A stretch of 64,000 bases of DNA from Gracilaria domingensis (GCA_022539475.1 VCMS01000140.1:203437-267436), one strand, 5' to 3'. Positions 1 to 9,428 are shown, counted from the first letter of the stretch. A program made the numbers and translations. Notes: generated from the letters alone by a model not told the origin.

Positions 1-1794
1 AACCGCTCGGCTTCGGCAGAGACGTTTTCCCTGGACGGTCGTTACGTAACCATTCAGGAATACTATGCCAGTCAGTACAATTATGCTCTTCAGTATCCGA
101 ATTGGCCCTGCGCAAAGGTTCACAAGAAGAGAGATATATTTGTTCCAATTGAGTTGCTGGTTGTCAAGACCAAGCAGGCGTACAAAGGAGCTATGGTTGG
201 CGAAGCACAAGGTGCCATGGTGCGACATGCCACAGCTGTCCCTGCGGTTGTTAGAGACTTCGCTCAGGACAATATCCGAACGATCGGCCATGGAGGCAAC
301 GAAACTTGCAGATCGTTTGGTATTAGTGTCAGTGACAAACTCGTAGAGTTGCCAGGTCGAATACTACAAACGCCCTTCTTGCAGTATGAGAGCGAAAGTT
401 ATCCAGGAACGGCCGTCCAAGTGAGAAACGGAAGCTGGACTCCCAATGCTAATGGCAGACGGCTTCGGTTCTTCAGACCTGGGAAGGTTCGAGAATGGGG
501 CATTCTGAATACGTCCAAGTTGGGTGAGTATGAAGTTAGACGTTTTGGGACTGAACTGACTAATGCTTTACGTGATGCTGGGCTAGTTCTTGGTCATCCG
601 ATGATTCGGGCATGCTCAGAGAATGATGTTGGAGCAATGATTCGTCAAATGTGCCGTGGGCGAAGAGTTTCAGAAGCACAAGAGCAACTTGGAATGTCAC
701 TCCTGGTTGTCATCAAGGAACGACAAGACACCATGTGTTACGGCGCCATAAAAGCTGCCGGTGATCTAGAAGTCGGAGTTGTGACGCAAGCTTGCTTGGC
801 ACGAAATTGTTCCAGGAGGGCACGTAACATGGACCAGTATATCAGCAAGTTAATCCTCAAAATCAACGCGAAGCTCGGGGGAATTAATTGCTACCCCCTT
901 GGGTTTGAAGTAGCTCAGCGTGGGACAGTGCCGGACCCTGCGTTCATCAGCAATCCCTATATTGTTTTGGGAGCGGACGTAAGTCATCCGACAGGGGGTG
1001 GGCCAAGTGTAGCCGCTCTGGTGGGAAGCGTTGATGCTAAAGCCTACCAGTTTGCTGCAGCTATACATAATCAAAAGGGAAGGCAAGAAATCATTGGGGA
1101 AATGGGAACCATGTTTCGTAGTGTCTACCGACAATGGTACGAGAGGTTAGGTTGCAGGTGGCACGCAAACGCGATCATCATGTTCAGAGACGGCGTTTCT
1201 GAAGGACAGTTCACAGAGGTCATGGAGAGGGAAATACATTCAATTAGGAAAGAGTGTTCATTGATCAGCCCCGAATTCAAACCCAAGATAACTTATATTA
1301 TCATCACAAAGCGCCATCACGTTCGGTTCTTCCCCAAAGATCCCAGTTCCGGTGACAGGAATGGAAATATCCATCCAGGAACAGTTGTGGACACAGATAT
1401 CACCAGCAACGACTTCTACGACTTCTACTTAAACAGTCACTCAGCAATCCGTGGGACAAATAAGCCTTCAAAATATACTGTTCTTTTGGATGAAAACAAC
1501 ATCCCAACCGATGTACTGCAGGCGTATATTTTCAGACTTACCCACAGCTACTGTCGTACCAACGGTTCTGTTTCCATGGTTCATGCTGCCTACTATGCTC
1601 ATCACTTGGCCGCCAGAGGAAGGTTGTATGTGAACAAGTCTGACATGGATAAGCGAAAGAATGATGGCGGTAAGCGCGGGCGAGGGGGTATGCACAGAAA
1701 TGAGAGAGCGGGAAGGAATCGGGAAACGGATCCTGAAAGCCGTGAATCTCCTGTGATTCATCCTGTACATCATGGACGACTATTCTTTATTTAG
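1..1794 (+). CDS. AGO: Argonaute, C-terminal part (5' end outside window)
   Basis: Small-RNA-guided silencing protein of the Argonaute family. The frame is open from base 1, so the N-terminal domain and most of PAZ lie outside the window. It begins with the end of PAZ (YYASQYNYALQYPNWPC), followed by linker 2, MID and a full PIWI domain. The slicer tetrad is visible: Asp in GADVSHP (codon at 976), Glu in GRQEIIGE (1087), Asp in FRDGVS (1189) and His in YYAHH (1600). Target cleavage is therefore predicted. A basic, Gly-rich insertion (KRGRGG) sits just before the C-terminal tail, which ends in LFFI as PIWI domains usually do. No intron is needed in this part. Family call very sure; subclass not assigned. 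Confidence 0.96.
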   Translation, partial: NRSASAETFSLDGRYVTIQEYYASQYNYALQYPNWPCAKVHKKRDIFVPIELLVVKTKQAYKGAMVGEAQGAMVRHATAVPAVVRDFAQDNIRTIGHGGNETCRSFGISVSDKLVELPGRILQTPFLQYESESYPGTAVQVRNGSWTPNANGRRLRFFRPGKVREWGILNTSKLGEYEVRRFGTELTNALRDAGLVLGHPMIRACSENDVGAMIRQMCRGRRVSEAQEQLGMSLLVVIKERQDTMCYGAIKAAGDLEVGVVTQACLARNCSRRARNMDQYISKLILKINAKLGGINCYPLGFEVAQRGTVPDPAFISNPYIVLGADVSHPTGGGPSVAALVGSVDAKAYQFAAAIHNQKGRQEIIGEMGTMFRSVYRQWYERLGCRWHANAIIMFRDGVSEGQFTEVMEREIHSIRKECSLISPEFKPKITYIIITKRHHVRFFPKDPSSGDRNGNIHPGTVVDTDITSNDFYDFYLNSHSAIRGTNKPSKYTVLLDENNIPTDVLQAYIFRLTHSYCRTNGSVSMVHAAYYAHHLAARGRLYVNKSDMDKRKNDGGKRGRGGMHRNERAGRNRETDPESRESPVIHPVHHGRLFFI

Positions 1795-2204
1795 TAACGT
1801 CGACCACTATCTAGAAGAACCTCTGAACTTCTAACATGTTTAGAATTCTTTTCATTACCTTCTTATTACCTTCGTACTTCCAGCAATGTCCACTTACAAA
1901 TTATTAACATTTTCATTTTAAAAAATTCAACTGAACGCATTTGCTGAGCCGCTTTCCATCTGGCATTGGCTGAAAGGTTTTCACGAAACTGGCGTTGATT
2001 GCATGAACTATGTTATCCGCAGGAGGTTTATTCCAAGATCTTCCTGGTCTGGAAAGGCCTCTGCTGGAAGCTGCAAGAAAAAACATTTTCTGTCGTATAT
2101 TAATATACACAGACACGGCCTCCTATCAAACCCTATAAGAGATGGAAGACGTAGCCGTGGATATCCACCCCCTGCGAGAAAGGCCATAGTTAGGAAACCA
2201 CATC
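1795..2204. other. Spacer between Argonaute and BCS1-like gene
   Basis: About 410 bases, AT-richer than the flanking genes. No gene or repeat is supported here. It must hold the Argonaute 3' end and the promoter of the downstream ATPase, but no clear signal can be named. Confidence 0.5.
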
Positions 2205-3701
2205 ATGGACAAGTTTACCCTTCTTCCCGATCATGTCGAAAAGATTTCTGCCGTAAAAGCCATCACCTCCCATCTTCCATCTGAATCAATACAGAATATA
2301 TGTAGCACACTTAAGGTTTCTGTGAATGATCTGTCCACGATGACTGTTAATCGGAGGTGTGCAAATCTTTATTACGCGATTTTAGCATACGCATCTTACT
2401 ACCCGCGTCCAAAGCAATGCGAACATCAGCTTCACTGGGAGGTGGAACAAGTCACTGCCTGTCGTACTCCGGTGCCTCCGCATTTAAGGCATCTTTCGGG
2501 GCCGTTGGATACTACGTCCGACGTATACACAGACCTTGAGTTTAGCTTCGGAAATCGGCGCGCCCTGCTGTTATGGCCTCCCCCGTTGGCGCTAGAACCT
2601 GAGCGCATTGTCGAAGATCGAAAGAAAGTTGGAATTCAAAGATTGGAATTAGAAGTTTCAAAATCATGTGCCACGGTGCTTGATGAGTTGAACCATTCCG
2701 TGTTCCATGTCACCCGGTACGAACTGCCCGTGGTTGATTTGCATCATGAAGGATACACGAAGAAATACCTTCATATCGCGACAAGTGCTGGGGAACTCGC
2801 CCTGAAGAAGTTTGCGTTTGAAGTCGTTCAATGGTACAAAGAAATCCAGCCGAAAAAGTCCACACTCTCTAACGCATTTTCTCTTTATCGGTTTCGGGTA
2901 AATAAAAATGGGGGCAGGTGGAGTCATCAAGGTCAGCGTAACAATCGAGACCCTGAGTCCGTAGTCCTTTCAAAGGGATGTATGGAAGACATTCTTCAAG
3001 ATGTGGAGCACTTTTTGCGGCCGTCGACGCGAGAATGGTTTTCAAAACACGGCCTTCCATACAAGCGAAACTATCTGTTTTTCGGATCACCTGGAACGGG
3101 AAAGACTAGCACAATTAGGGTGATTGCGGGGCAATTCGAATTGGACTGTGCTTTTCTCAGCACGACTGATTTCAGCTTCAGCAACCAGCACTTGTTCGAT
3201 GCCCTGAGCGACGTCCCTCGAGATTCTGTTCTTGTTCTTGAGGACGTGGATGCCATCTTCAACAAAATGAGAGAGAATAAATTGGGAAATTCTCTTACGT
3301 ATTCTGGGCTGCTCAATGCGCTGGACGGCATTACGAGTAATAGTGGAAGTATTACCATTATGACCACAAATCATTTTGACAGGCTGGATCAAGCATTGAT
3401 TCGTGGTGGTCGAGTGGACAAACGCGTTTACTTTGGCCCTCCGTCTTCGGCACAAGTCACAGAGTTGTTCAAAAGATTCTATCCAGAGGCAAGCGATGAA
3501 TGTGCAAAGCGGTTCTGTGAGAAGGTATTTGCAAGAGCGGAACGAAAAGAAGCTCGAAGTATGGCCACGCTGCAACAATTATTCGTCAGAAACCGAGAGA
3601 AGACTGCAGCGGAATGCGTATGCATTGTTGATGAGTTTTATGAGATTTACTTCACAGAGAAGCAACAAGTGAAAGAGATGCAGGAAAACTCGATGTCATG
3701 A
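2205..3701 (+). CDS. BCS1-like AAA+ ATPase
   Basis: A 498-residue AAA+ ATPase of the BCS1 branch. The N-terminal 270 residues are a family-specific region. The ATPase core has Walker A GSPGTGKT (residues 294-301), Walker B VLVLEDVDAIF with acidic residues 346-349, and the BCS1-type stretch YSGLLNALDGI followed by MTTNHFDRLDQALIRGGRVD (sensor 1 and arginine finger region). Mitochondrial BCS1 matures complex III; plant relatives act in other membranes and in stress responses. No obvious transmembrane helix or targeting peptide is seen at the N-terminus, so location and substrate cannot be fixed. Single exon, starting at the first ATG of the frame. Family call is firm, role open. Confidence 0.9.
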   Translation: MDKFTLLPDHVEKISAVKAITSHLPSESIQNICSTLKVSVNDLSTMTVNRRCANLYYAILAYASYYPRPKQCEHQLHWEVEQVTACRTPVPPHLRHLSGPLDTTSDVYTDLEFSFGNRRALLLWPPPLALEPERIVEDRKKVGIQRLELEVSKSCATVLDELNHSVFHVTRYELPVVDLHHEGYTKKYLHIATSAGELALKKFAFEVVQWYKEIQPKKSTLSNAFSLYRFRVNKNGGRWSHQGQRNNRDPESVVLSKGCMEDILQDVEHFLRPSTREWFSKHGLPYKRNYLFFGSPGTGKTSTIRVIAGQFELDCAFLSTTDFSFSNQHLFDALSDVPRDSVLVLEDVDAIFNKMRENKLGNSLTYSGLLNALDGITSNSGSITIMTTNHFDRLDQALIRGGRVDKRVYFGPPSSAQVTELFKRFYPEASDECAKRFCEKVFARAERKEARSMATLQQLFVRNREKTAAECVCIVDEFYEIYFTEKQQVKEMQENSMS

Positions 3702-4255
3702 ATACGGATGGAAATACTGCGGGTTGTGTCGCGCATTTCGAGGGCCAGCGGTATCTTGCTGATTACAGTTGAGCTTCATCCGGATCAGACGCGCTCATAC
3801 CCTTGGTATACTGCCGCTCAGCGTGAGTTGAATTGGCTGCTTGGACAAAGTGCTACTGAGTTCAAAGACGCTGGAAAGAGGCCCTTGCCTCGGACTCTTC
3901 AAACGGCACCGATTTAGAGTACTTTTCAATGTAGGCGGAAGCAGGGTCAGATACGAACTACGATAGGATTAGTTGCTAGGCAGGTACATGTATCTATCCT
4001 GATTCTGTATAAAAACTTTGGATAACACCAAGTACGTGAGAGGAAATTCTCCGAGCTCTCGCGCCTGTTCGTAAGACACAAAAACTTTGCCAGTTGTAGA
4101 GCCAGAGAAATCGTCGAATTTGGTGGCAGCCGCTCGGAAAGGGCGCCTTGAGCAACACTGAGAGAAGCACTTCTGGGAAGCTGGTCAAAGGGGGCGGTGT
4201 TGGTGTAGTTGAAGTGCCTATGTTGTCGTTCGCGCCCTAGCACCGTGCAATCAAA
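3702..4255. other. Spacer, no gene supported
   Basis: About 550 bases between the ATPase and the CAP-like gene. Open frames on both strands are short and have no protein-like pattern. No repeat or RNA gene is recognised. Confidence 0.45.
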
Positions 4256-4657
4256 ATGGATTGTCCCATGGTGAGCAACGACTTGAACAAAGCGGAGAAG
4301 ACAGCGCTTGGTTACCTGAACATGAATCGACAAATGGCAGCACTACGCCCGGTGCACTGGAGCGACATTCTACACGACCTAGCACGCGAACACAACCGCA
4401 ACGTTTCCGCAGGTAAAGACAAGCTGGACGTGTCGGCGGTGCTGCCGAACCCCGTGGTGCTGCAGCACGAGCTGCTGCCCGCCGAAATGATCAAAACGAC
4501 GGCGGACGAGCTGATGCGCAACTTTCTCAAGCAGCGCGACGACGCGGAAAGACAGAAGCTCTTCGACGAGAGCTGCACGCACGGCGCGGTAGCGGTGGTG
4601 GAGAAGGGGGACGGCGTGTGGATAAGCGTGATCGTAGCCGACGGCGATGGGATCTGA
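4256..4657 (+). CDS. Small protein with CAP/SCP-like pattern
   Basis: A 133-residue single-exon gene. The N-terminal part (LGYLNMNRQMAALRPVHWSD, then ILHDLAREHNRNVSAG) resembles the first helices of CAP/SCP (YkwD-like) domains, where Asn-x-x-Arg is followed by a 'W' and an 'A..H' helix. The end (HGAVAVVEKGDGVWISVIVA) resembles the closing strands of that fold. No signal peptide is visible, which is unusual because most CAP proteins are secreted. GC is higher than in the spacers. The downstream gene is convergent, with 64 bases between the two stops. The coding call is fairly good; the family call is a by-eye inference and could be wrong. Confidence 0.6.
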   Translation: MDCPMVSNDLNKAEKTALGYLNMNRQMAALRPVHWSDILHDLAREHNRNVSAGKDKLDVSAVLPNPVVLQHELLPAEMIKTTADELMRNFLKQRDDAERQKLFDESCTHGAVAVVEKGDGVWISVIVADGDGI

Positions 4658-4685
4658 AACTCTCAGATTCAAATTTTCGAACTGA

Positions 4686-4691
4686 AATAAA
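4686..4691 (+). terminator. Possible polyadenylation hexamer
   Basis: AATAAA lies 29 bases after the stop of the CAP-like gene, in the short convergent gap before the membrane protein gene. Placement is right for a 3' end signal, but the motif is short and AT-rich, so chance is possible. Confidence 0.3.
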
Positions 4692-4721
4692 AAAATGTGC
4701 CGTCTTCAGACAAAAGTCGCG

Positions 4722-6131
4722 TCACAAGGTCCACGTCGTCGAGGCGGAATCCGCTCGGCGTTGGGGCCCCGAAGGCCAGGGCAGCCGGCCACGTTTGACG
4801 CGCGGCAATGCCTTGAGCTCCGCGTGCTTGCAGCCCCAAGACACCAGCCACTCGTCGACGATGTCGTACAGCCGATCCTCGAACGCGCCGAACGAGTCTT
4901 CTTCGCGGTAACCCTGCTGAAGTACCCGCAGGAGCGCGTGCGCGGAGCGCGGACGCGGCTCGAATTTGCGTTCGCTGATGCGATGCTTCAGATGCTTGGA
5001 CTTGCGGATGAGCTCGAAGAACAGGCGGCCGTAGTGCTCCGGGCAGTTGTAGCGCTTGTCTGAAGTTCGTCGAAAGAATTCTGGCTTCCAATCCACTAGG
5101 TTCAGCTCGTCAATGAAGAATTTGTAGATCAGAGCTGTATCGCCTGCTTGGTGATACCAACGTCGTTGTCCTTTCTCGAGGCCAGGCTGATCTAAGTACG
5201 GCTTTCGAAGGAACAAAACCAGGTTGCCTATGGCGCAGATCTCCCCAATCAGACTCAGACCCTCCAGCACCTGATCCTGGCTCTCCAGATACAACCTCCA
5301 TGGCTTGTTAATCAACCATGCCCCGGACGACACAGCGTTCCAAACGCGGAAATGCGCGCCGAAGCGCTTGGCTTGCAGCTCGACGATGTGCTTGGTGTGT
5401 CCGATGCGAACACCATGCCACTGCACGATCTCGCGGTCGCAGCCTCCCGCCTCGCCCCACAGTTGCAGGTGTGAATTGCACGAGCAGCTGGGATGATGGT
5501 GGAACTTCGCCACCAGCGAATCTGAGAATTGAGCCCACATTCCCGACGCGAACCACCGCACGTTGGTGAACGAACTGTGCGTTTTCGGAAGACGGAACAA
5601 GAAGATGCACGCCTTGCACTTGGTGCGCTTACACGCGCCGTCAAAGTCGTCGCCCCACTTGTTAGAGTTGTTGTCACTGCCGCATGGATAGCCAATCTTG
5701 ATGTAGACAAACTCGCTATGCGTCAGTCGCAGGTATTCGTTGAATGGCCACCTGTTGCGAAGTACGGTGCGTAGAAGGAAATCGGATAAAGTGTCCCATG
5801 GAATCTGCCAAAGAGCCGCCGTCAATGGGAACACGATGGTCACCAGCGCATCCAACGAGATGAGACCGATCCAGCCGAGCACCAGCGCGGCGAATGTGAG
5901 CAGGTACGCCATCAGCGCCACGATTATGAGCGTTAAGCCGACGGCGTAAGGAAGTTGTCCGCGACGGGTTTGGCTGTTGTGTCTGGCGGAGGGAAGCACC
6001 GTGATGAGCATTAAGGTGACCAGCGCCATGGAAATCAAAGATAGCTCCAGAATGCTGCCTTGTGATGCTTGATCGACGATGTGTTGCAGCAATGTGAATA
6101 TTGTTTCGTTTACTGACACCTGGTTGTCCAT
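4722..6131 (-). CDS. Membrane protein with three N-terminal helices and a Cys-rich C-terminal domain
   Basis: A 469-residue protein from the chosen ATG at 6131 (MDNQVSVNETIF). Three hydrophobic segments lie near residues 28-46, 59-83 and 86-106. They are followed by about 360 mostly polar residues with a Cys-rich patch (GACKRTKCKAC, then HHHPSCSCNSH), then basic stretches toward the C-terminus. No known family was recognised. The frame stays open upstream to 6509 and would add 126 residues including another hydrophobic stretch (ILFWASVWLYLLSRV). The longer form is possible, but the composition of that extension is less protein-like, so the shorter start is preferred. It is convergent with the CAP-like gene. 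Confidence 0.7.
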   Translation of the reverse strand: MDNQVSVNETIFTLLQHIVDQASQGSILELSLISMALVTLMLITVLPSARHNSQTRRGQLPYAVGLTLIIVALMAYLLTFAALVLGWIGLISLDALVTIVFPLTAALWQIPWDTLSDFLLRTVLRNRWPFNEYLRLTHSEFVYIKIGYPCGSDNNSNKWGDDFDGACKRTKCKACIFLFRLPKTHSSFTNVRWFASGMWAQFSDSLVAKFHHHPSCSCNSHLQLWGEAGGCDREIVQWHGVRIGHTKHIVELQAKRFGAHFRVWNAVSSGAWLINKPWRLYLESQDQVLEGLSLIGEICAIGNLVLFLRKPYLDQPGLEKGQRRWYHQAGDTALIYKFFIDELNLVDWKPEFFRRTSDKRYNCPEHYGRLFFELIRKSKHLKHRISERKFEPRPRSAHALLRVLQQGYREEDSFGAFEDRLYDIVDEWLVSWGCKHAELKALPRVKRGRLPWPSGPQRRADSASTTWTL

Positions 6132-6870
6132 TTCGAAAGTTGTGTGTGCTCGTAGTGGAATCGATGAACGTGGGTTGATGAGAACCGCTCGCAGAGTTGT
6201 GGTATTTACGAAGATGTGATTGGAAACACGGCTTAGGAGGTACAACCAGACACTGGCCCAGAAAAGGATATGACGTTTAACTCGCGGACCACGAAACGGT
6301 CTGCTGCGCTCTATGGAGAAATGGAGCATCCCGCAACACCAAGGAAACTGGAGAATATTTGCGCTAGAGATGGCCCCACGGTAACTGCGGCAGCTGATGT
6401 TGGGTTTGGCGCGCGCGTACAGACAAGGGGTTTGGATAACAAAGTCGTCCGAAACAGGCGTTCGGGACTTGGGGAGATGACAACAAGACATGCAGCCACG
6501 CGTCGACAACAGAAAGGACGTTGCTCATTGTACAGAATTCGTTAAGCCGTAGCAAGAACGCGGGGCATGCGCATGCGCATGTCACCGAGGGAAAGTACTT
6601 GTAGAGCTAGTGAAGAGCCACCCAAGACGGAGATTACGGTGCCGTCTGAGGTTGATTATCCGATCCGCTCTTCTTGCTGTGCGACATGAATTGCAGGCCC
6701 GCGACTCGCACAAACATTGCGGGCAGCGGAGCAATGCATCGTATCGGCTGAAGAAGAACGTGAGGAACACGTTGGCGCGCGCCCAGTCCGGAGTGGTTCA
6801 AACTTGAAGAGCTCCAAGATGTACTGCTAAGGTCTCTACACGTATCTACGTAAACGGTAAGCGGAAGCGC
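6132..6870. other. Spacer between two minus-strand genes
   Basis: Holds the possible N-terminal extension of the membrane protein (up to 6509) and its promoter, then the 3' flank of the Kelch gene. Apart from the GCATGC-type repeat at 6564-6582, nothing recognisable. Confidence 0.4.
6564..6582. repeat. Short alternating GCATGC repeat
   Basis: An overlapping run of the palindrome GCATGC/TGCGCA within about 18 bases, upstream of the membrane protein gene. Alternating purine-pyrimidine palindromes of this kind often serve as dimeric factor sites or have Z-DNA tendency; either is a guess here. Confidence 0.35.
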
Positions 6871-8304
6871 TCACGCGAGCGCCGTCGGGCGCCACCAAGT
6901 CTCGTCGGCATCACCCGGCTCCCCCCTGCCCGTGGTGCAGTACATGGCGTCCCACGCCATGCCGCACACTGCGCTCTGCACCTTCCTGCGGAACGTGCCC
7001 ACCCACTTCCACTTGTCACCGTCCAGCTCGTAGTAGTACACGGAATTCACCGGCTTGCGTTCATTCGTGATGCCCGCCACTACCAAAAAGCCGTTTCCGT
7101 ACTGCAACGTGCTAGCCGCAATGTGTCCCAGTGGCAAGGGCAGCTTCGCGCGCTCCACCCACTCATCGGTGTGGAAGTTGTACTCGTGCACCAGTCGCGA
7201 GTTGCCGTGTTCCTCGTCGGCTCGCTTCTGTCCGCCCACGAAGAAGTAGCGCCCATTCACGGCGACGGCCGACATGTGATTTCTGGCCGCGGGGATGTCG
7301 CTCATACGCTGCCAGCCAGTTCCTTGGTCGTCCAACTTGAGCATGTAAGTATCACGCGAATCATCACCATCCCACTCGTCTTGCTGTCGAATCATGCCGG
7401 ACGAGAAGAGCAACGCGTGTCGTTGCTTGATGTACACCATTCCACCACCGCCTACTGCCAGCGGTAGCTTGGGCAAATCGGTCCACTCGTTCTTTGAGTA
7501 CGAGAACACGTAACACTGACCCACACTTCTACCAGGCGCACTCGCCAAGAAGCCACCACACAAGTACATTCTGTCGTCCACAAACACTTGCGCGCAGTGC
7601 GTCAGATGTCTTGGCATATCCGCCACGCGCTCCCACTCTGCATCTTCCTTGCGTACATCGAGCACGTACGCCTTGCTCGTGGTGAGTAGATCGCTGTTGT
7701 CAATGTAACCGCCAGCCACCATCAGTAAATGACGGCCATCCGGCGCGTGCAGCATACCTCCTGCAGATTCCAGCAGTGCTAGCGGGTAGTCCGGCTTGGA
7801 CTGCCAGTAGTCCATGGTGAAGCGCGCGTCAGATGCTTTACCACCGTTGGCCACCGGCCCGGGTGTCAATTTCACCGGCTCAGGCGTCCATTTGACTGGC
7901 TCCGGTGTCCATGCGACGGGTTCCGGCGTTCCATTGGCAGGCACCGGCGTTCGCTCTGGCGCCGCAGCTGGCTCTGGAGTCGCAGCTGGCTCTGGAGTCG
8001 CAGCTGTCTCTGGAGTCGCAGCTGGCTCAGGCGTTGTAGCTGGCTCAGGCGTCGTAGCTGGCTCAGGCGTCGTAGCTGGCTCAGGCGTGGCAGCTGCAGA
8101 TTCCAACGTCCACTTGACCTCCACCGGCTTTTCTTCTGGCGTCGCAGCAGTAGGTTCCGGCGTCCATTTAACGGGCTCCGGTGTCCATTTCACCGGTTCC
8201 GGATTCGCATCGGCTCCGTCACCACCCTGTGCAGCAACAGAGACCAAAAGTGCCACGAGGAACGCCAGCGGCAGCAACCATAGCGTCAAACGACCAGATA
8301 CCAT
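6871..8304 (-). CDS. Secreted Kelch-repeat protein with Thr-Pro-Glu-Pro stalk
   Basis: A 477-residue protein from the ATG at 8304, chosen because it opens directly into a signal peptide (SGRLTLWLLPLAFLVALLVS, ending near AAQ). A low-complexity stalk of about 120 residues follows, built from TPEPVKW and TPEPATTPEPA units. The C-terminal half is a Kelch beta-propeller: repeated Gly-Gly followed by Tyr and Trp about 20-30 residues on (LMVAGGYIDN, MYLCGGFLAS, YFFVGGQKRA), each blade ending in a 'W..' strand. Kelch propellers bind proteins or sugars; galactose-oxidase-like enzymes share the fold, but no catalytic site could be assigned. The secreted, Pro-rich stalk suggests a wall or surface role (inference). 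The frame is open upstream to 8463 but that part is low-complexity. Confidence 0.85.
   Translation of the reverse strand: MVSGRLTLWLLPLAFLVALLVSVAAQGGDGADANPEPVKWTPEPVKWTPEPTAATPEEKPVEVKWTLESAAATPEPATTPEPATTPEPATTPEPAATPETAATPEPAATPEPAAAPERTPVPANGTPEPVAWTPEPVKWTPEPVKLTPGPVANGGKASDARFTMDYWQSKPDYPLALLESAGGMLHAPDGRHLLMVAGGYIDNSDLLTTSKAYVLDVRKEDAEWERVADMPRHLTHCAQVFVDDRMYLCGGFLASAPGRSVGQCYVFSYSKNEWTDLPKLPLAVGGGGMVYIKQRHALLFSSGMIRQQDEWDGDDSRDTYMLKLDDQGTGWQRMSDIPAARNHMSAVAVNGRYFFVGGQKRADEEHGNSRLVHEYNFHTDEWVERAKLPLPLGHIAASTLQYGNGFLVVAGITNERKPVNSVYYYELDGDKWKWVGTFRRKVQSAVCGMAWDAMYCTTGRGEPGDADETWWRPTALA
7857..8202 (-). repeat. Coding minisatellite (TPEP repeats)
   Basis: Imperfect tandem repeat inside the Kelch gene coding for Thr-Pro-Glu-Pro units. 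Two unit types alternate: a Val-Lys-Trp-bearing unit at both ends, and a tight block of short Ala/Thr-rich units in the middle. Neighbouring middle units are nearly identical in DNA, which points to recent slippage or unequal exchange and likely length variation between individuals. Confidence 0.8.
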
Positions 8305-9368
8305 CAAATAAAGGGAGGTGGGGGATTGAAGGGGAGGGGGAGAAGGGGAGGGGGAGCAGAGCAGAGTGATACCAGCATCTAGACCGACGACACTCAACGA
8401 CGGCGGAAATGCCTCATAAAAAGGTGCGCTGGGGCTGTCGCAGGCTATCGCTTCGGAATGCACGAGAAACGTTTACGCCGAGGACGAGGTTGAGGCGGTG
8501 GCGAAACGCGTGGCGCCTGTAAACCGCAATGACATGTTCGCTTGTCGGGACGCGGAGATGCGGCCGCCACCACCCGGCAAAGGCACCAGAGAGCTACCCC
8601 TCAGGGAGGCACACCGAGTGACGACGGGCTTGGAGAAGATGGCGAGCACGGGCGTGATGCTCTCGTGAAGATGGCGCCATTGAGCCGGGCTGCACCTCGT
8701 CCGGACGCCGGCGGCGCGCGCGCCCGGGCCTGCGCGTGCGCGGCGCGTGCGCGTCACGCCAGCTGTAATCTCTGCCGACCGTCAGCAACTGAGGTTAGCC
8801 GCCACAAATCGCGCCAAGCTCAACGTGTTTTGTGGTTATTTATCAAGGGTTCTTCTGGTAGCCTTTTCACGGATTTCTGAAAAGACGTTACGTCCGGCGG
8901 AGCTGCGCTCGCTGATGACGTGGAATTGCATGCGGCACGTACACGTGGCACTCGTGATGCGATCAAAAAGACGCTGTCATGTCGCGCTTTTGCGCCATCC
9001 GGGCAAAGGCTATGCGGCCCGGTGGCCCAGCCCCATCGCTTTCTCCCTCATGCGGCTGCTCCGCCTTGTCACCATGAGCCGTAGCATACCTTCGCGCTGG
9101 ATTAACATGTCCGTTCAGCTGAGCTTCTCTCTCCGCAAAATGTCAGCGCTTCTATTGGTGGGAGTAAACGCCGTTGATATTTAGTCCAACACAAGTTGTA
9201 CCACAGAATCCGTAGTACTTCTCATTCACGTTTTTCCTCCATCCTGTGCTGGCCCACGTTCTTTCTTTCGATGCAGCTCGTGATCATCATGAGCCCTGCT
9301 CTACCTTCAAGATGCCCGTCGGGGTGCTTTTCTCGGAAGCTTCCAACGATTATACTGGTACGAGTGTG

Positions 9369-9428
9369 CAGTGTCAGCGAGCTGCAGCACTGTACTGATA
9401 GTCTTCGATCTGCATCTCGCTGACACTA
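9369..9428. repeat. Inverted repeat, 19-base arms
   Basis: Arms at 9369-9387 and 9410-9428 pair with about three mismatches around a 22-base loop. The core GTGTCAGCGAG is perfectly repeated in inverse. The size fits a small hairpin RNA or a palindromic protein site; nothing else supports either. Confidence 0.6.

Noticed and set aside
3947-4333. 128-codon open frame on the minus strand upstream of the CAP-like gene
   Set aside because: It overlaps the start of a better gene on the other strand and has no protein-like pattern.
7814-8311. 165-codon plus-strand frame with GSGV repeats opposite the Kelch gene
   Set aside because: It is the antisense reading of the Thr-Pro-Glu-Pro repeat; the minus-strand frame has a signal peptide and a propeller.
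8473-8880. Overlapping open frames on both strands at about 8.5-8.9 kb
   Set aside because: Very GC-rich sequence suppresses stops in all frames; residues are dominated by Arg, Ala and Gly with no pattern.
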